64,000 nucleotides of DNA from Erythrobacter sp. Alg231-14 (GTDB lineage: Bacteria > Pseudomonadota > Alphaproteobacteria > Sphingomonadales > Sphingomonadaceae): assembly GCF_900149685.1 (NCBI RefSeq), contig NZ_LT702999.1, positions 2,046,001-2,110,000 on the forward strand. The letters are read 5' to 3'. A model generated the notes under the pieces. It made no database searches, was not told the DNA's origin, and saw only the letters and a program-made list of their open reading frames with translations. Shown piece after piece: positions 27,478-37,015 of the stretch. The first letter of the stretch is position 1. The number at the start of each line of letters is the position of its first letter. The position numbers were made by a program, and so were the translations under genes.

Positions 27478-27650
27478 TGCAGACACTCCCGCCCGCAGCC
27501 GACATCACTTTGGAGCGCGCCCCAAGCTGCGCTGGAAAATCCGCCCACAATGCCGAAGCTGGCACCTTGGTTGAGATCAAGAATTAGCGTCATCACCGCC
27601 ACGCCGAGGATTAAGGCCGCCCATAGGAGCGCTTTCACACGATAGGTCAT
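27474..27650 (-). CDS. small membrane protein, 58 residues
   Basis: A gene too short for usual ORF lists. It encodes MTYRVKALLWAALILGVAVM and onward, one hydrophobic segment at about 8-25, a Gly/Ala-rich second half, and two cysteines near the end (GCGREC). The ATG at 27650 follows AAAGGGAAC at good spacing, and its TGA overlaps the ATG of the next gene, which supports translation. It is the first gene of the operon with the 210-residue membrane protein and XRE regulator. Function unknown. Confidence 0.7.
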   Translation of the reverse strand: MTYRVKALLWAALILGVAVMTLILDLNQGASFGIVGGFSSAAWGALQSDVGCGRECLQ

Positions 27651-27662
27651 TGGTAAAGTTCC

Positions 27663-27728
27663 CTTTCAACTATGGAAAGCACACTTGTCATCGATTCACT
27701 CTATTGTCAAGTACCCTTTCCAAAAGGG
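27663..27728. promoter_or_regulatory. palindrome-rich control region of the XRE/membrane operon and thrS
   Basis: Three inverted repeats lie in 66 bases: CTTTC/GAAAG (27663-27667, 27675-27679), ACTTGTCA with TGTCAAGT separated by 14 bases (27683-27690, 27705-27712; 7 of 8 matching), and CCCTTT-CCA-AAAGGG (27714-27728). On the minus strand TTGACA at 27710-27705 is a perfect -35 within the second repeat. This is where a divergent operator would be expected. Confidence 0.5.
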
Positions 27729-27822
27729 AGCGTAGCCTTTCCGTCATTGTCTTTGCGGATTGGGCACACCAAATTGGGCGGACATCGCGTTGTGAAACAC
27801 GGCTCTTTCGGTGCGCGCCGGC

Positions 27823-27853
27823 TTGTGGCAGTGCGCACATCCAAAGCTAGAAT
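27823..27853 (+). promoter_or_regulatory. candidate promoter of thrS
   Basis: TTGTGG at 27823-27828 and TAGAAT at 27848-27853, spaced 19 bases, about 20 bases before the thrS start. Spacing is longer than ideal. Confidence 0.3.
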
Positions 27854-27873
27854 TAACGAAACGAACCAAGCCA

Positions 27874-29922
27874 ATGACCGAACTTCTAAAAATCAGCCTG
27901 CCTGACGGCACATCGCGCGAAATGCCGGTGGGTTCGACCCCATATGACGTGGCCGCAGCGATTGGACCGGGCCTTGCGAAAGCGGCTTTGGCCGCCCGGG
28001 TCGACCATGGATCAGGCGCCGAAGTGCGCGATATTGGCCGCCCGTTCGATGGCGACGCTCGGTTGGAATTGATCACCGCGCGCGACGAAGCGGACGCGTT
28101 GGAATTGGTGCGCCATGATTACGCGCACATCATGGCCGAAGCGGTTCAGGCGTTGTTCCCTGGCACGCAAATTACGTTTGGCCCGGCGACCGATGATGGT
28201 TTCTATTATGATGTGATGGCGCCTGCATCGCGCGAACCATTCAGCATGGATGACTTGCCCGCGATCGAAGAAAAGATGCGTGAGATCATCAAAGCGGACA
28301 AGCCGTTGCGCCGCGAAGTGTGGTCGCGCGCAGATTTGATCGCGAAATGGGAATCCGACGGCGAAGCGTTCAAGGCCGAATGGGCCAAAGAGCTGCCTGA
28401 AAACGAAGACCTAACCGTCTATTGGTCGGGCGACGATTGGCTCGACATGTGCCGCGGCCCGCACCTTGCATCGACCGGGAAATTGGATCCGACGGCGTTC
28501 AAACTGATGCGGGTCGCCGGTGCCTATTGGCGCGGCGATCAACGCAACGCGCAATTGACGCGGATCTACGGCACCGGCTGGCTCAACAAGAAACAGCTTA
28601 AACAGCATCTGCACAACCTCGAAGAGGCGGGCAAACGCGATCACCGTAAGTTGGGCAAGGAGATGGACCTGTTCCACCTTCAAGAAGAGGCGCATGGCAG
28701 CGTCTTTTGGCACCCCAAGGGCTATCGCATTTGGCGCGAGCTTGAGGCGTATATGCGCCGCAAGATGGACAAGGCTGAATATCGCGAGATCAAAACGCCG
28801 CAATTGATGGATGTGCGGCAATGGGAACAATCGGGCCACTGGGGCAAATACGCAGAGAACATGTTCGCAGTGCCGGACATGGTCCCCGAAGTGGACGAAT
28901 CCGGCGACGGTCCAGCAAAGCCATCGGTTGAAAAAGATGCCGATTGGATGGCGATCAAACCGATGAACTGCCCGGCGCATGTTCTTGTGTTCAAGCAAGG
29001 GATCACATCCTACCGCGACCTGCCGATCCGGCTGGGCGAGATGGGCTGTTGTCACCGCAATGAACCGCATGGCGCGTTGCACGGCCTCATGCGGGTCCGT
29101 CAATTCACGCAAGATGATGCGCATATCTTCTGCACCGAAGAGCAGGTGGTTGAGGAAGTGCGCGCGTTCTGTGAACTCGCCAACAGCGTCTACAACGATT
29201 TCGGCTTCACCTATCATGTGAAGCTCGCCCTCCGTCCCGAAAAACGGTTTGGCTCCGAGGAAGATTGGGACAAAGCGGAACAGGAATTGCGCGACGCCGT
29301 GGCCGAAGCGGGCATGGCCAACGATGATTACGGCTGGGAAGAATTGCCCGGCGAAGGGGCGTTCTACGCCCCCAAGTTGGAATGGCACCTAACAGATGCG
29401 ATTGGCCGCACATGGCAAGTTGGCACCATCCAAGGCGACCGGGTTCTGCCCGACCGTCTCGATGCAACCTATGTGGGTGAAGACGGCGGGCGCCACCGCC
29501 CTGTGATGCTGCACCGGGCGATCTTTGGTTCCTATGAACGGTTTATCGGGATCTTGATTGAACATTATGCGGGCCGTTTGCCAGTATGGCTCGCCCCGGT
29601 TCAGGCGGTGGTCGCGCCGATTGTGTCCGACATTGATGGTTACGCCCAAGAGGTTGAAGCCCAATTGAAGGCCGCTGGCATTCGGGTCGAAACCGATCTG
29701 CGCAACGAGAAAATCAACTATAAAGTGCGCGAACACAGCTTGGCGAAAGTTCCGCATCTGTTGGTTGTGGGCAAACGCGAAGCCGAAGAGGGCAGCGTTG
29801 CGATCCGCACATTGGGTGAGAAAGACCAAAAGGTCATGCCGCTCAACGAAGCGATTGCGATGTTGACCTTGGCCGCCACCCCACCTGATCTGCGCCCGGC
29901 CGAGCCCGCCGACGCGGCTTAA
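27874..29922 (+). CDS. thrS: threonyl-tRNA synthetase
   Basis: A 682-residue class II synthetase charging tRNA-Thr. An N-terminal TGS domain ([15 protein letters not shown], 1-65), the editing domain with [12 protein letters not shown] and the [10 protein letters not shown] stretch, the catalytic core with MNCPAHVL (zinc Cys366) and [15 protein letters not shown], and the anticodon-binding domain (about 585-682) are all present. ATG 27874 starts the TGS domain; a longer reading from 27811 is rejected. Ribosome binding is weak (ACCAAG). Confidence 0.97.
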   Translation: MTELLKISLPDGTSREMPVGSTPYDVAAAIGPGLAKAALAARVDHGSGAEVRDIGRPFDGDARLELITARDEADALELVRHDYAHIMAEAVQALFPGTQITFGPATDDGFYYDVMAPASREPFSMDDLPAIEEKMREIIKADKPLRREVWSRADLIAKWESDGEAFKAEWAKELPENEDLTVYWSGDDWLDMCRGPHLASTGKLDPTAFKLMRVAGAYWRGDQRNAQLTRIYGTGWLNKKQLKQHLHNLEEAGKRDHRKLGKEMDLFHLQEEAHGSVFWHPKGYRIWRELEAYMRRKMDKAEYREIKTPQLMDVRQWEQSGHWGKYAENMFAVPDMVPEVDESGDGPAKPSVEKDADWMAIKPMNCPAHVLVFKQGITSYRDLPIRLGEMGCCHRNEPHGALHGLMRVRQFTQDDAHIFCTEEQVVEEVRAFCELANSVYNDFGFTYHVKLALRPEKRFGSEEDWDKAEQELRDAVAEAGMANDDYGWEELPGEGAFYAPKLEWHLTDAIGRTWQVGTIQGDRVLPDRLDATYVGEDGGRHRPVMLHRAIFGSYERFIGILIEHYAGRLPVWLAPVQAVVAPIVSDIDGYAQEVEAQLKAAGIRVETDLRNEKINYKVREHSLAKVPHLLVVGKREAEEGSVAIRTLGEKDQKVMPLNEAIAMLTLAATPPDLRPAEPADAA

Positions 29923-29952
29923 GGCAGCGATCGAAACGCAAACAGCGCGCCC

Positions 29953-30696
29953 ATGGAAGATCTAACTGGATTCACCACTGTCCAAGTGGCAGCGGCGTTG
30001 TCCGCCACCTTTCTTTCTGCATTTGTGCGCGGGTTAACCGGGTTCGGCATGGCCATCTTATTGGTCCCGGTCCTCGCGCTTGCAATGTTGCCGGTCGAAG
30101 CGGTTTTGATCGCAAACTTTGTCGGTGTGTTGATCGGATTGATCGAGATCCGGCGTTTGGTGCGCGATGCGGAGAAATCGGCGTGGACCATTTGCGCCTT
30201 GGTTGTGTTGGCGACGCCATTGGGCTTGTGGTTGTTGACGATAACCGGCCCGGATTTGGCGCGTTTGATCATCGCTTTGGTCGCTTTGTCGGCGTTTGCG
30301 TTTATCCTTTTTCCAGGACAAGACGATGTGACCTACGGGCCTGTCGCAACCGGGGGCGTCGGCGTTATCAGCGGGTTGCTAACCGGGTTCGCCGGAATGC
30401 CCGGACCACCTGTGGTACCCTATTACGTAGGGCGTGCATTGCCGCGCGCGATTGTGACGGCATCGATGCTGCTGATCTTTACGGTCGCGGCCGCCGCTGG
30501 TCTGGTTGCCGGCGCGGTGTTTGGTGAAATGAGCTGGCGGTTGTGCCTATTGGGCCTAACCCTTTTTCCAGCGGTGTTGTTGGGCAATTGGGTCGGCACG
30601 AAAGTATCCGGCCGGGTCAGCGACAGCGTCTGGCGAATTTGCGTGGGTGTGGTTTTGGCAGGAGCCGCGTTGGCGGCGCTGTACCGATTGCTTTAA
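29953..30696 (+). CDS. TauE/SafE family sulfite exporter-like membrane protein
   Basis: A 247-residue protein with about eight hydrophobic segments in two repeats, each led by a family motif: RGLTGFGMAILLVP in the first half and SGLLTGFAGMPGPPVVPYYV in the second. TauE/SafE proteins export sulfite or organosulfonates. It follows thrS by 30 bases. The specific anion is unknown. Confidence 0.88.
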   Translation: MEDLTGFTTVQVAAALSATFLSAFVRGLTGFGMAILLVPVLALAMLPVEAVLIANFVGVLIGLIEIRRLVRDAEKSAWTICALVVLATPLGLWLLTITGPDLARLIIALVALSAFAFILFPGQDDVTYGPVATGGVGVISGLLTGFAGMPGPPVVPYYVGRALPRAIVTASMLLIFTVAAAAGLVAGAVFGEMSWRLCLLGLTLFPAVLLGNWVGTKVSGRVSDSVWRICVGVVLAGAALAALYRLL

Positions 30697-30706
30697 TCCC
30701 CGAGGA

Positions 30707-30841
30707 TTAGAACGGCAGCGGCTGTCCGGCCAAGATCAATGCAGCGGCACTGGACAACACGATCGCGCTGTTGGCGATATCACGGTTGTATTGCCGCACT
30801 TCGGCAATCCAATCGCGGGTCATGGTGGTGGCTTTGATCAT
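30707..30841 (-). CDS. possible small protein, 44 residues
   Basis: An open frame of 44 codons between the TauE-like gene and aguA, reading MIKATTMTRDWIAEVRQYN then a short hydrophobic run AIVLSSAAALILAG and QPLPF. The amino acid mix looks protein-like and the gene is in the aguA orientation. However, no strong ribosome-binding site precedes ATG 30841 or the internal ATG. The stop lies in a TAATCC-CCGA-GGATTA hairpin. Reported as possible only. Confidence 0.4.
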   Translation of the reverse strand: MIKATTMTRDWIAEVRQYNRDIANSAIVLSSAAALILAGQPLPF

Positions 30842-30910
30842 GGGCCGGTGATCGCGGTAAAATCCTAAAGATTCGTTAACGCGTCAGTTCGAGCAACGGT
30901 TTGATCGCGA

Positions 30911-31900
30911 TTACGCAGGCATTTGTTGGCTCGCACAATGAAACCCACCGCCCCCTGCCAAGACGGCATCGGCGCGCAAACCAATGGTTGCCCGATCGGG
31001 GAATTGTTCGGCGATGGCCGCCACACCCGCCTCATCAAACGGCGAACCAAAGGTTGGCACAACGACCAGATGCGATGTTATCGCAAAATTGACATAGCTG
31101 GCCGGTTCAATCGCGCCGTCGCGCATGATGAGGCCGGGCGATGGGATTGTGGCCACAGCGACGCCGAATTCTTCGGCGCGCCGTCGCGCATCTTCATAAA
31201 TGGCGGTGTTGGGGTCATTGCTGGTGGTGGCCTTTGGCACGACCATCCGGTTGGGGCCGGTAAAGCGAGCAAGATTGTCGACATGCCCATCGGTGTGATC
31301 ATTCACCAATCCGTCCCCCAGCCAAAGGACACGCTCGAAACCCAACCTACGATGCAATTCCTGTTCAATGTCGGTGCGTGACATGCCCGGGTTGCGATTG
31401 GGGTGGAGCAGGCATTGTTCCGTCGTGGCGACCAATCCGGTTCCATCGCCGTCCAACGCGCCACCTTCCAAAATCATGGTGGATTCCGCAGTCGTTAAAC
31501 CGGCGTCCTGCGCCAAGTCAGCGCCGATGGATTCGTCCCCCGGCATACAATATTTCCCGCCCCAACCGTTGAAACCAAACCGACGCGATTCTCGCACGCG
31601 ATCGTCATGGTTGGCGGAATGGGCGACAATCAATGGGGCAGTGTCCCGCAACCAAATATCGCCATAGATCCATTGCTGCGTTGTTACCGCTTCGCTGATC
31701 AATGCGCGCGCCCGACGTTCATTGTCGTCATCTCGAACAATCAATCGCACCGACTGACCGCTATCCGCGACCGCGTTGGCGAAGGCCGCAATTTGTTCTT
31801 GCGCTCGAGCCAATTGGCCCGGCCATTCATCGGCCAGATGTGGGAAACCGATCCACAGCCAATCCTGTGGCGCCCATTCAGGGGGCATCAGGATCGCCAT
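30911..31900 (-). CDS. aguA: agmatine deiminase
   Basis: A 329-residue member of the guanidino-group modifying family that hydrolyses agmatine to N-carbamoylputrescine and ammonia, in putrescine synthesis from arginine. Visible: WLWIGFPH near 14-21, DIWLRDTAPL, GGKYCMPGD, DHTDGHVDN, and the catalytic Cys322 in GGGFHCASQQ at the C-terminus. Length is slightly short but within range. The usual partner N-carbamoylputrescine amidase is not adjacent. Confidence 0.93.
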   Translation of the reverse strand: MAILMPPEWAPQDWLWIGFPHLADEWPGQLARAQEQIAAFANAVADSGQSVRLIVRDDDNERRARALISEAVTTQQWIYGDIWLRDTAPLIVAHSANHDDRVRESRRFGFNGWGGKYCMPGDESIGADLAQDAGLTTAESTMILEGGALDGDGTGLVATTEQCLLHPNRNPGMSRTDIEQELHRRLGFERVLWLGDGLVNDHTDGHVDNLARFTGPNRMVVPKATTSNDPNTAIYEDARRRAEEFGVAVATIPSPGLIMRDGAIEPASYVNFAITSHLVVVPTFGSPFDEAGVAAIAEQFPDRATIGLRADAVLAGGGGFHCASQQMPA

Positions 31901-31939
31901 GGATCGGTCTTCTTTCCCGTCTGTCGCGTTATCGTGGGT

Positions 31940-33658
31940 TCAACAGCCTTCGTCGGAGCTGGCGCAACTTTCATCGCGTACGCCCCGGAATTCGTCGCCC
32001 TCGTTCCAATTGGGCCAGCTTTCGCTCATCGCCATCATACGACCCAAACGATACATGAGTTGAAGATCGGCCATCACGCCCGACCAATCCCAGTCTTCAT
32101 TGAATTCATCTTTGGGGCCGTGATACCGATTGGCGCGGTATTCTTCCGCCACGGCTTGACCCGCTTCGCGCCCGCCATCGATCAAATCTTCGCCGCCATC
32201 AACGTACAGCATCGGCACGCCTTCTTTGGCAAAGGCGAAGTGGTCAGAACGGTAATAGTAACCGGCCTCTGGGCTTGGGTTGGGTGTTGCGACCCGACCA
32301 TCCGCGACCAAAGCCGCTTCGAGGAATTGGTCTAGCTGAGATTTGCCGGGACCAACTACGGTTACATCACGCGATGGACCGGCAACCAAGAACGCGTCCA
32401 TGTTAACCCCGCCCACCGTTTGATTGAGCGGGTAGATTGGGTTGGCCGCATAGTAATAGGCACCCAACAGACCGGATTCTTCTGCAGTCACCGCCAAAAA
32501 GACCAGACTGCGGCGTGGTGCACCCGCTTTGCTGTGAGCTTCGGCCAACGCGACCAATGCCGCGGTGCCGGTGGCGTTGTCGACCGCGCCGTTGCAGATG
32601 TCATCGCCATCCGCAGCAGGCGGGTTGCAGGTACCCAAATGGTCCCAGTGCGCGGTGTGAAGCACATATTCATCGGGTGCTTCGCTGCCCGGAAGAACGC
32701 CGATCACATTTTGCGAAGTGAAGGAGCGGAAGGTGTTTTCAAAGCTGGTTGAAGCGGTCATTCCCAATTCAACCGCAGCGAAATCCTCTGTTTTCGCCGC
32801 CGCCGTTAGCGCATCGAGATCTTGTCCCGCTGCGGCCAAGATTTCGCGAGCGACTTCTTTTTGGACCCAGCCATTCAACAATGTCATCTCGGGTGCGTTG
32901 TCGCCGCGTTGCGGGTATGCTTGCGGCCCACCCCAAGAGCTTTCGACAACGTTCCAACCATAGCTTGCCGGGTCTGTGTCGTGGACGATGATCGCACCGG
33001 CCGCGCCCTGCCTTGCGGCTTCTTCGTATTTGTATGTCCAACGGCCATAGAACGTCATGGCACGTCCGTTGAATGTGCCGTCCAGCCCTTCGGTTTCCCA
33101 ATCGGGGTCGTTGACAAGGATGACCACGGTTTTGCCGGTGACATCAACGCCTTCGTAATCGTTCCAATCGCGTTCCGGCGCGTTGATGCCGTATCCCACA
33201 AAGACCAATTCGCTGTTGGCCAATTGGGTTTGTGCATCTTCGCGATAGGTTACGCCGGTCCATTCGCTGCCGTAGTCATAGACCAGATCGGTTTCGCCGC
33301 TGGTGATGGTCAAAGGCGCAAAGTTGTTGCCGGTGATTTCAACCAAAGGCACTTCTTGGACCCAGCTGTCACCATTACCCGGTTGCAGACCGGCGGCTTC
33401 GAACCGTTCGGTCAACAAGGCGACGGTCAATTCTTCACCTTTGGTGCCGGGCATGCGACCGCCAAATTCATCGGTCGACAATTGACGCGTGATGTCGACC
33501 ATGGTTGCTTCGGACAAATCGCCCGGTTCCACACCAGGAATGTCGAGCGCGGGTTCATCCGAACCCATCATCGCCATATCTTCGCACGCAGACAGGGCGA
33601 GCGCCCCGGCTGCCAAACCGGCAAATGTACCGGCGAATTTGAACGATCTTTTGATCAT
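31940..33658 (-). CDS. M28 family zinc metallopeptidase, lipoprotein
   Basis: A 572-residue peptidase. A signal with lipobox LSAC (Cys25) anchors it in the envelope. A PA domain-like insert (about 150-290) precedes the M28 core, where zinc ligands lie in AHWDHLG, VDNATGTAAL, TAEESGLLG and the later YYYRSDHFAFA. ATG 33658 is preferred (MIKRSFKF, preceded by AAGGA); a frame extending upstream to 33931 would add 91 residues overlapping glnE on the other strand and is rejected. Probably trims peptides taken up by the cell. Confidence 0.92.
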   Translation of the reverse strand: MIKRSFKFAGTFAGLAAGALALSACEDMAMMGSDEPALDIPGVEPGDLSEATMVDITRQLSTDEFGGRMPGTKGEELTVALLTERFEAAGLQPGNGDSWVQEVPLVEITGNNFAPLTITSGETDLVYDYGSEWTGVTYREDAQTQLANSELVFVGYGINAPERDWNDYEGVDVTGKTVVILVNDPDWETEGLDGTFNGRAMTFYGRWTYKYEEAARQGAAGAIIVHDTDPASYGWNVVESSWGGPQAYPQRGDNAPEMTLLNGWVQKEVAREILAAAGQDLDALTAAAKTEDFAAVELGMTASTSFENTFRSFTSQNVIGVLPGSEAPDEYVLHTAHWDHLGTCNPPAADGDDICNGAVDNATGTAALVALAEAHSKAGAPRRSLVFLAVTAEESGLLGAYYYAANPIYPLNQTVGGVNMDAFLVAGPSRDVTVVGPGKSQLDQFLEAALVADGRVATPNPSPEAGYYYRSDHFAFAKEGVPMLYVDGGEDLIDGGREAGQAVAEEYRANRYHGPKDEFNEDWDWSGVMADLQLMYRLGRMMAMSESWPNWNEGDEFRGVRDESCASSDEGC

Positions 33659-33768
33659 CGAAATGTCCTTATCAATCCAATTATTGCGCGCTTCTTTGCA
33701 GCAGCTTCCCGCCGCTCGCAAGTCGTATCGCTTGCAGGAGCGGGCAACCAAAGCCAAAGACGGGGGCG

Positions 33769-36504
33769 ATGGATCAACCCGGCGCAACAGATTGGGCAGA
33801 GGCGGTGGCGCGCGCGCGGGCGCATGCACCATTTCTTGCGCGCGCATTGGATCGCCAACCCGATCTTGAACATTTGTTGAAAGCGGGACGGGGCGCTGCC
33901 GCGTTGCAATGGGCCGCCGATCAAGGGACACATGATGATCCTGCCATCGCGCTTAGGTGGCATCGGCTGGCATTGGCCGCTGCGTTGGGTGTGGGCGATT
34001 TGGCCGGGGCCTTTGGATTGGCCAAAGTGATTGAAGAATTGAGCCGCTTTGCCGACCATGCGCTCGACACGGCTATTCGCACCGCGATTGTGGAACGCAC
34101 GGGCGAAGATCGCTGCGATGGATTGATCGCTTTGGCCTTAGGGAAACAGGGCGCCAGTGAACTCAATTATTCGTCGGATATTGATCCGATCCTGTTGTAC
34201 GACCCTGAAACTTTGCCGCGTCGCGATAGCGATGATCCGGGCGAAACGGCGCAAAGATATGCGCGACGGATCATCAAATTGCTGTCGGACAACACCGGCG
34301 AAGGCTACGTGTTGCGCGTCGATCTGCGATTGCGCCCGGCGGCGGAAATTAGCCCGCTCGTCGTGCCGCGCGGATCGGCACTCGCGCATTATCAAGGGCA
34401 AGCTTTGGCATGGGAACGCGCCGCGTTTATCCGAGCTCGGGCGGCGTCGGGAGACATCGCGGCGGGCGAGGCGTTCTTGGACGAAATCGCCCCCTTTGTT
34501 TGGCGACAAGCGCTCGATTTCGGGGCGATCGAGGAAATCCGCGCGCTCACATTGCGCATTCGAGAGACTGCCGAAGGGTCTGAAAATCCCGGCCCGGGCT
34601 TTGATGTAAAGCGCGGCCGCGGCGGAATCCGTGAAATCGAATTCTTCGCCCAAACGCATCAATTGATCCATGGTGGCCGCGATCCATCCTTGCGCGTACG
34701 CGGGACGCGGGCGGCGTTGGATGCGCTGGCTTTGGCGGGCCGTATTGACGGCGATCACGCCCGGATTTTGGGAGACGGATACGATCGTTTGCGGGTGATA
34801 GAACACCGATTGCAGATGGTGAATGACCGCCAAACCCACAGCCTGCCCGATGGCGCGGCGTTGGATCAGGTCGCGTGGCTTGATGGGATGGCGGACGGCG
34901 CTGCCTTGGTCGCAGAGCTCACGGATCTCACAAGAGAAACCGGGCGTATCTACGAAGGGTTGATCGGCAAAGAAACTCGCCAGATCGCTGCGCCACCGCC
35001 GCCGAATGAACAGGCACAATGGCTGGAGGAGTTGGGGTTTGACGATGCGGCCGGTTTGGCAAGCCGGATTGAGGAGTGGCGCGATGGGCGCTTTGCCGCG
35101 ATCCGTACGCCGCAGGCTCTTGAGGCATTCGACCGTTTATTGCCTGGATTGTTGAAGGCGTTCGCTCAAAGCGATGATCCCGCGCGCGCCGTTACGCGGT
35201 GGCAAAGCGTGTTGGAGCGGACCCAATCGGCAATATCGCTGTTTCATCTTCTGGTCGCGCGACCAGCGGTTCTTGATCGGCTGGTTGCAACTTTGACGCT
35301 GTCACCGCTTTTGGCAGATGAGCTGGCCCGCCGTCCGGAATTGTTGGACGCCCTAATTGCGAACGACCCGGTTGACCCGAACGCGAAGTCAGAAGCCGTA
35401 GTCGCCGCCAAGACCGAGCAAATGCGCAGCGGACCCATCCGCGATGATTACGAAGCGCAGCTGGATTGCATCCGTCATGTGACGAGCGAAACGCGCTTCA
35501 CACTCGGTGTCAGCTTGATTGAGGCTGAATTTCCACCCTCGGTGATTGGTGCGGCCCTGTCGGCGACAGCGGAGGCGGCGATTGCCATTGCGGTGGAGGC
35601 CGCATCGTCTGAGTTTGTAAGGGCGCATGGCCGGATCGCTGGCGGAGAGTTGGTTGTCTTGGGGTTGGGACGGTTGGGCGGTGGCGCCCTTACCCACGCG
35701 TCAGATTTGGATATTGTTTATTTGTTTACTGGCGATTTTGCAGCCCAATCGGATGGCAAGCGCCCCTTGGGTGCGACGCTCTATTTCAATCGGTTGGCCA
35801 GCCGTGTCAGCGCGGCATTGTCTGTGCCCACGGCGCAAGGCGCTCTCTACGAAGTAGACACAAGATTGCGACCGCAAGGCAATCAGGGTCCATTGGCCGT
35901 ATCGACAGAAGCCTTTGCCAAATATCAGCGCGAAACCGCGTGGACTTGGGAACATATGGCGTTGATGCGTGCGCGTGTTTTGGCCGGTTCGCCCCAAGCG
36001 CGCGCCGAAGTCGAAGCGGCGGTCTCTGAGGTGTTGTTGAGCCCGCGTGACGATGGGAAATTGCGCGACGCGATCTTGGAAATGCGCGACGAAATGGCAA
36101 AGCATAAAACGGCGCGCGGGCCGCTTGACGTGAAATTGTTGCGAGGCGGTTTGGTCGATGTGGAATTCTTGACCCATTATCATCAACTGCGCAGGGCGGC
36201 CGAATTGTCGAATTCGGCGCCCGATGCCCTATCGCCCGATTTGATGACGGCGATCAAATCGATGATCGCCGCCGACATTCTTCCCCGAGCTATGGCGCCT
36301 GCCTATGGGTTGATGACAGATATGTTGGTCGCTGGTCGATTGCTCGCACCGGACGGCAATCCGCCACCCCCGGCCGCCGCCAAAGCGTTTGCGCGGGCTT
36401 GTGGGCATAAAAACCTTGAGGAACTGAACGCGGCGCTTGCCGTTTCCCGGCAGAGTGTCGCGCGCGCTTGGGCCGATATTTTTGAACAGACATTGGAGAT
36501 GTAA
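33769..36504 (+). CDS. glnE: bifunctional glutamine synthetase adenylyltransferase/adenylyl-removing enzyme
   Basis: A 911-residue enzyme that adds AMP to and removes it from glutamine synthetase in response to PII. Two nucleotidyltransferase domains are visible: GKQGASELNYSSDIDPI near 125-141 and GRLGGGALTHASDLDIVY near 636-653, each followed by helical GlnD-UTase-type domains. It is divergent from the M28 gene and 3 bases upstream of a Bcp-type peroxiredoxin. Length is normal. Confidence 0.95.
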   Translation: MDQPGATDWAEAVARARAHAPFLARALDRQPDLEHLLKAGRGAAALQWAADQGTHDDPAIALRWHRLALAAALGVGDLAGAFGLAKVIEELSRFADHALDTAIRTAIVERTGEDRCDGLIALALGKQGASELNYSSDIDPILLYDPETLPRRDSDDPGETAQRYARRIIKLLSDNTGEGYVLRVDLRLRPAAEISPLVVPRGSALAHYQGQALAWERAAFIRARAASGDIAAGEAFLDEIAPFVWRQALDFGAIEEIRALTLRIRETAEGSENPGPGFDVKRGRGGIREIEFFAQTHQLIHGGRDPSLRVRGTRAALDALALAGRIDGDHARILGDGYDRLRVIEHRLQMVNDRQTHSLPDGAALDQVAWLDGMADGAALVAELTDLTRETGRIYEGLIGKETRQIAAPPPPNEQAQWLEELGFDDAAGLASRIEEWRDGRFAAIRTPQALEAFDRLLPGLLKAFAQSDDPARAVTRWQSVLERTQSAISLFHLLVARPAVLDRLVATLTLSPLLADELARRPELLDALIANDPVDPNAKSEAVVAAKTEQMRSGPIRDDYEAQLDCIRHVTSETRFTLGVSLIEAEFPPSVIGAALSATAEAAIAIAVEAASSEFVRAHGRIAGGELVVLGLGRLGGGALTHASDLDIVYLFTGDFAAQSDGKRPLGATLYFNRLASRVSAALSVPTAQGALYEVDTRLRPQGNQGPLAVSTEAFAKYQRETAWTWEHMALMRARVLAGSPQARAEVEAAVSEVLLSPRDDGKLRDAILEMRDEMAKHKTARGPLDVKLLRGGLVDVEFLTHYHQLRRAAELSNSAPDALSPDLMTAIKSMIAADILPRAMAPAYGLMTDMLVAGRLLAPDGNPPPPAAAKAFARACGHKNLEELNAALAVSRQSVARAWADIFEQTLEM

Positions 36505-36507
36505 GAG

Positions 36508-36981
36508 ATGACCGATTTTCCCAAAGCTGGCGATGCAATGCCTGATATTGCCATGGGCACGCCCGACGGCGGCACCGTAAAGGCTTCCGATTTCGCCGGG
36601 CAAAAGCTCGTCGTGTTCTTCTATCCTAAGGACAACACCCCCGGCTGCACCACCGAAGCGAAGGACTTCACTGCGCTCAAATCGCAATTTGACGCAGCGG
36701 GCACACAATTGTTGGGCGTGAGCAAGGACAGCGCGAAGAAGCATCAGAACTTTATCGCCAAACACGACCTGACAACGCCTTTGGCAACCGACGCAGAAGA
36801 GGGCGGATTGTCAGATGTGTTAGGCATTTGGACCGAAAAACAAATGTACGGAAAGACATATATGGGCATGGTCCGTTCTACCTATTTGGTCGGTGCTGAC
36901 GGTAAGATCGCTCAGATTTGGAACAAGGTGAAAGTGAAGGGCCACGCCGATGAAGTGCTGGCCGCGGCGCAAGCGCTTTAA
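36508..36981 (+). CDS. bcp: thioredoxin-dependent thiol peroxidase, Bcp/PrxQ type
   Basis: A 157-residue peroxiredoxin reducing peroxides. The peroxidatic Cys47 sits in DNTPGCTTEAKDF. The resolving cysteine found five residues later in E. coli Bcp is absent, as is any other Cys in the protein, so it should work by a 1-Cys mechanism with an outside thiol. ATG 36508 is 3 bases after the glnE stop. The two genes read as one unit. Confidence 0.93.
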   Translation: MTDFPKAGDAMPDIAMGTPDGGTVKASDFAGQKLVVFFYPKDNTPGCTTEAKDFTALKSQFDAAGTQLLGVSKDSAKKHQNFIAKHDLTTPLATDAEEGGLSDVLGIWTEKQMYGKTYMGMVRSTYLVGADGKIAQIWNKVKVKGHADEVLAAAQAL

Positions 36982-37015
36982 TCCCTACTCAAGCAAGAAG
37001 GTCTCAGCTCTACCG

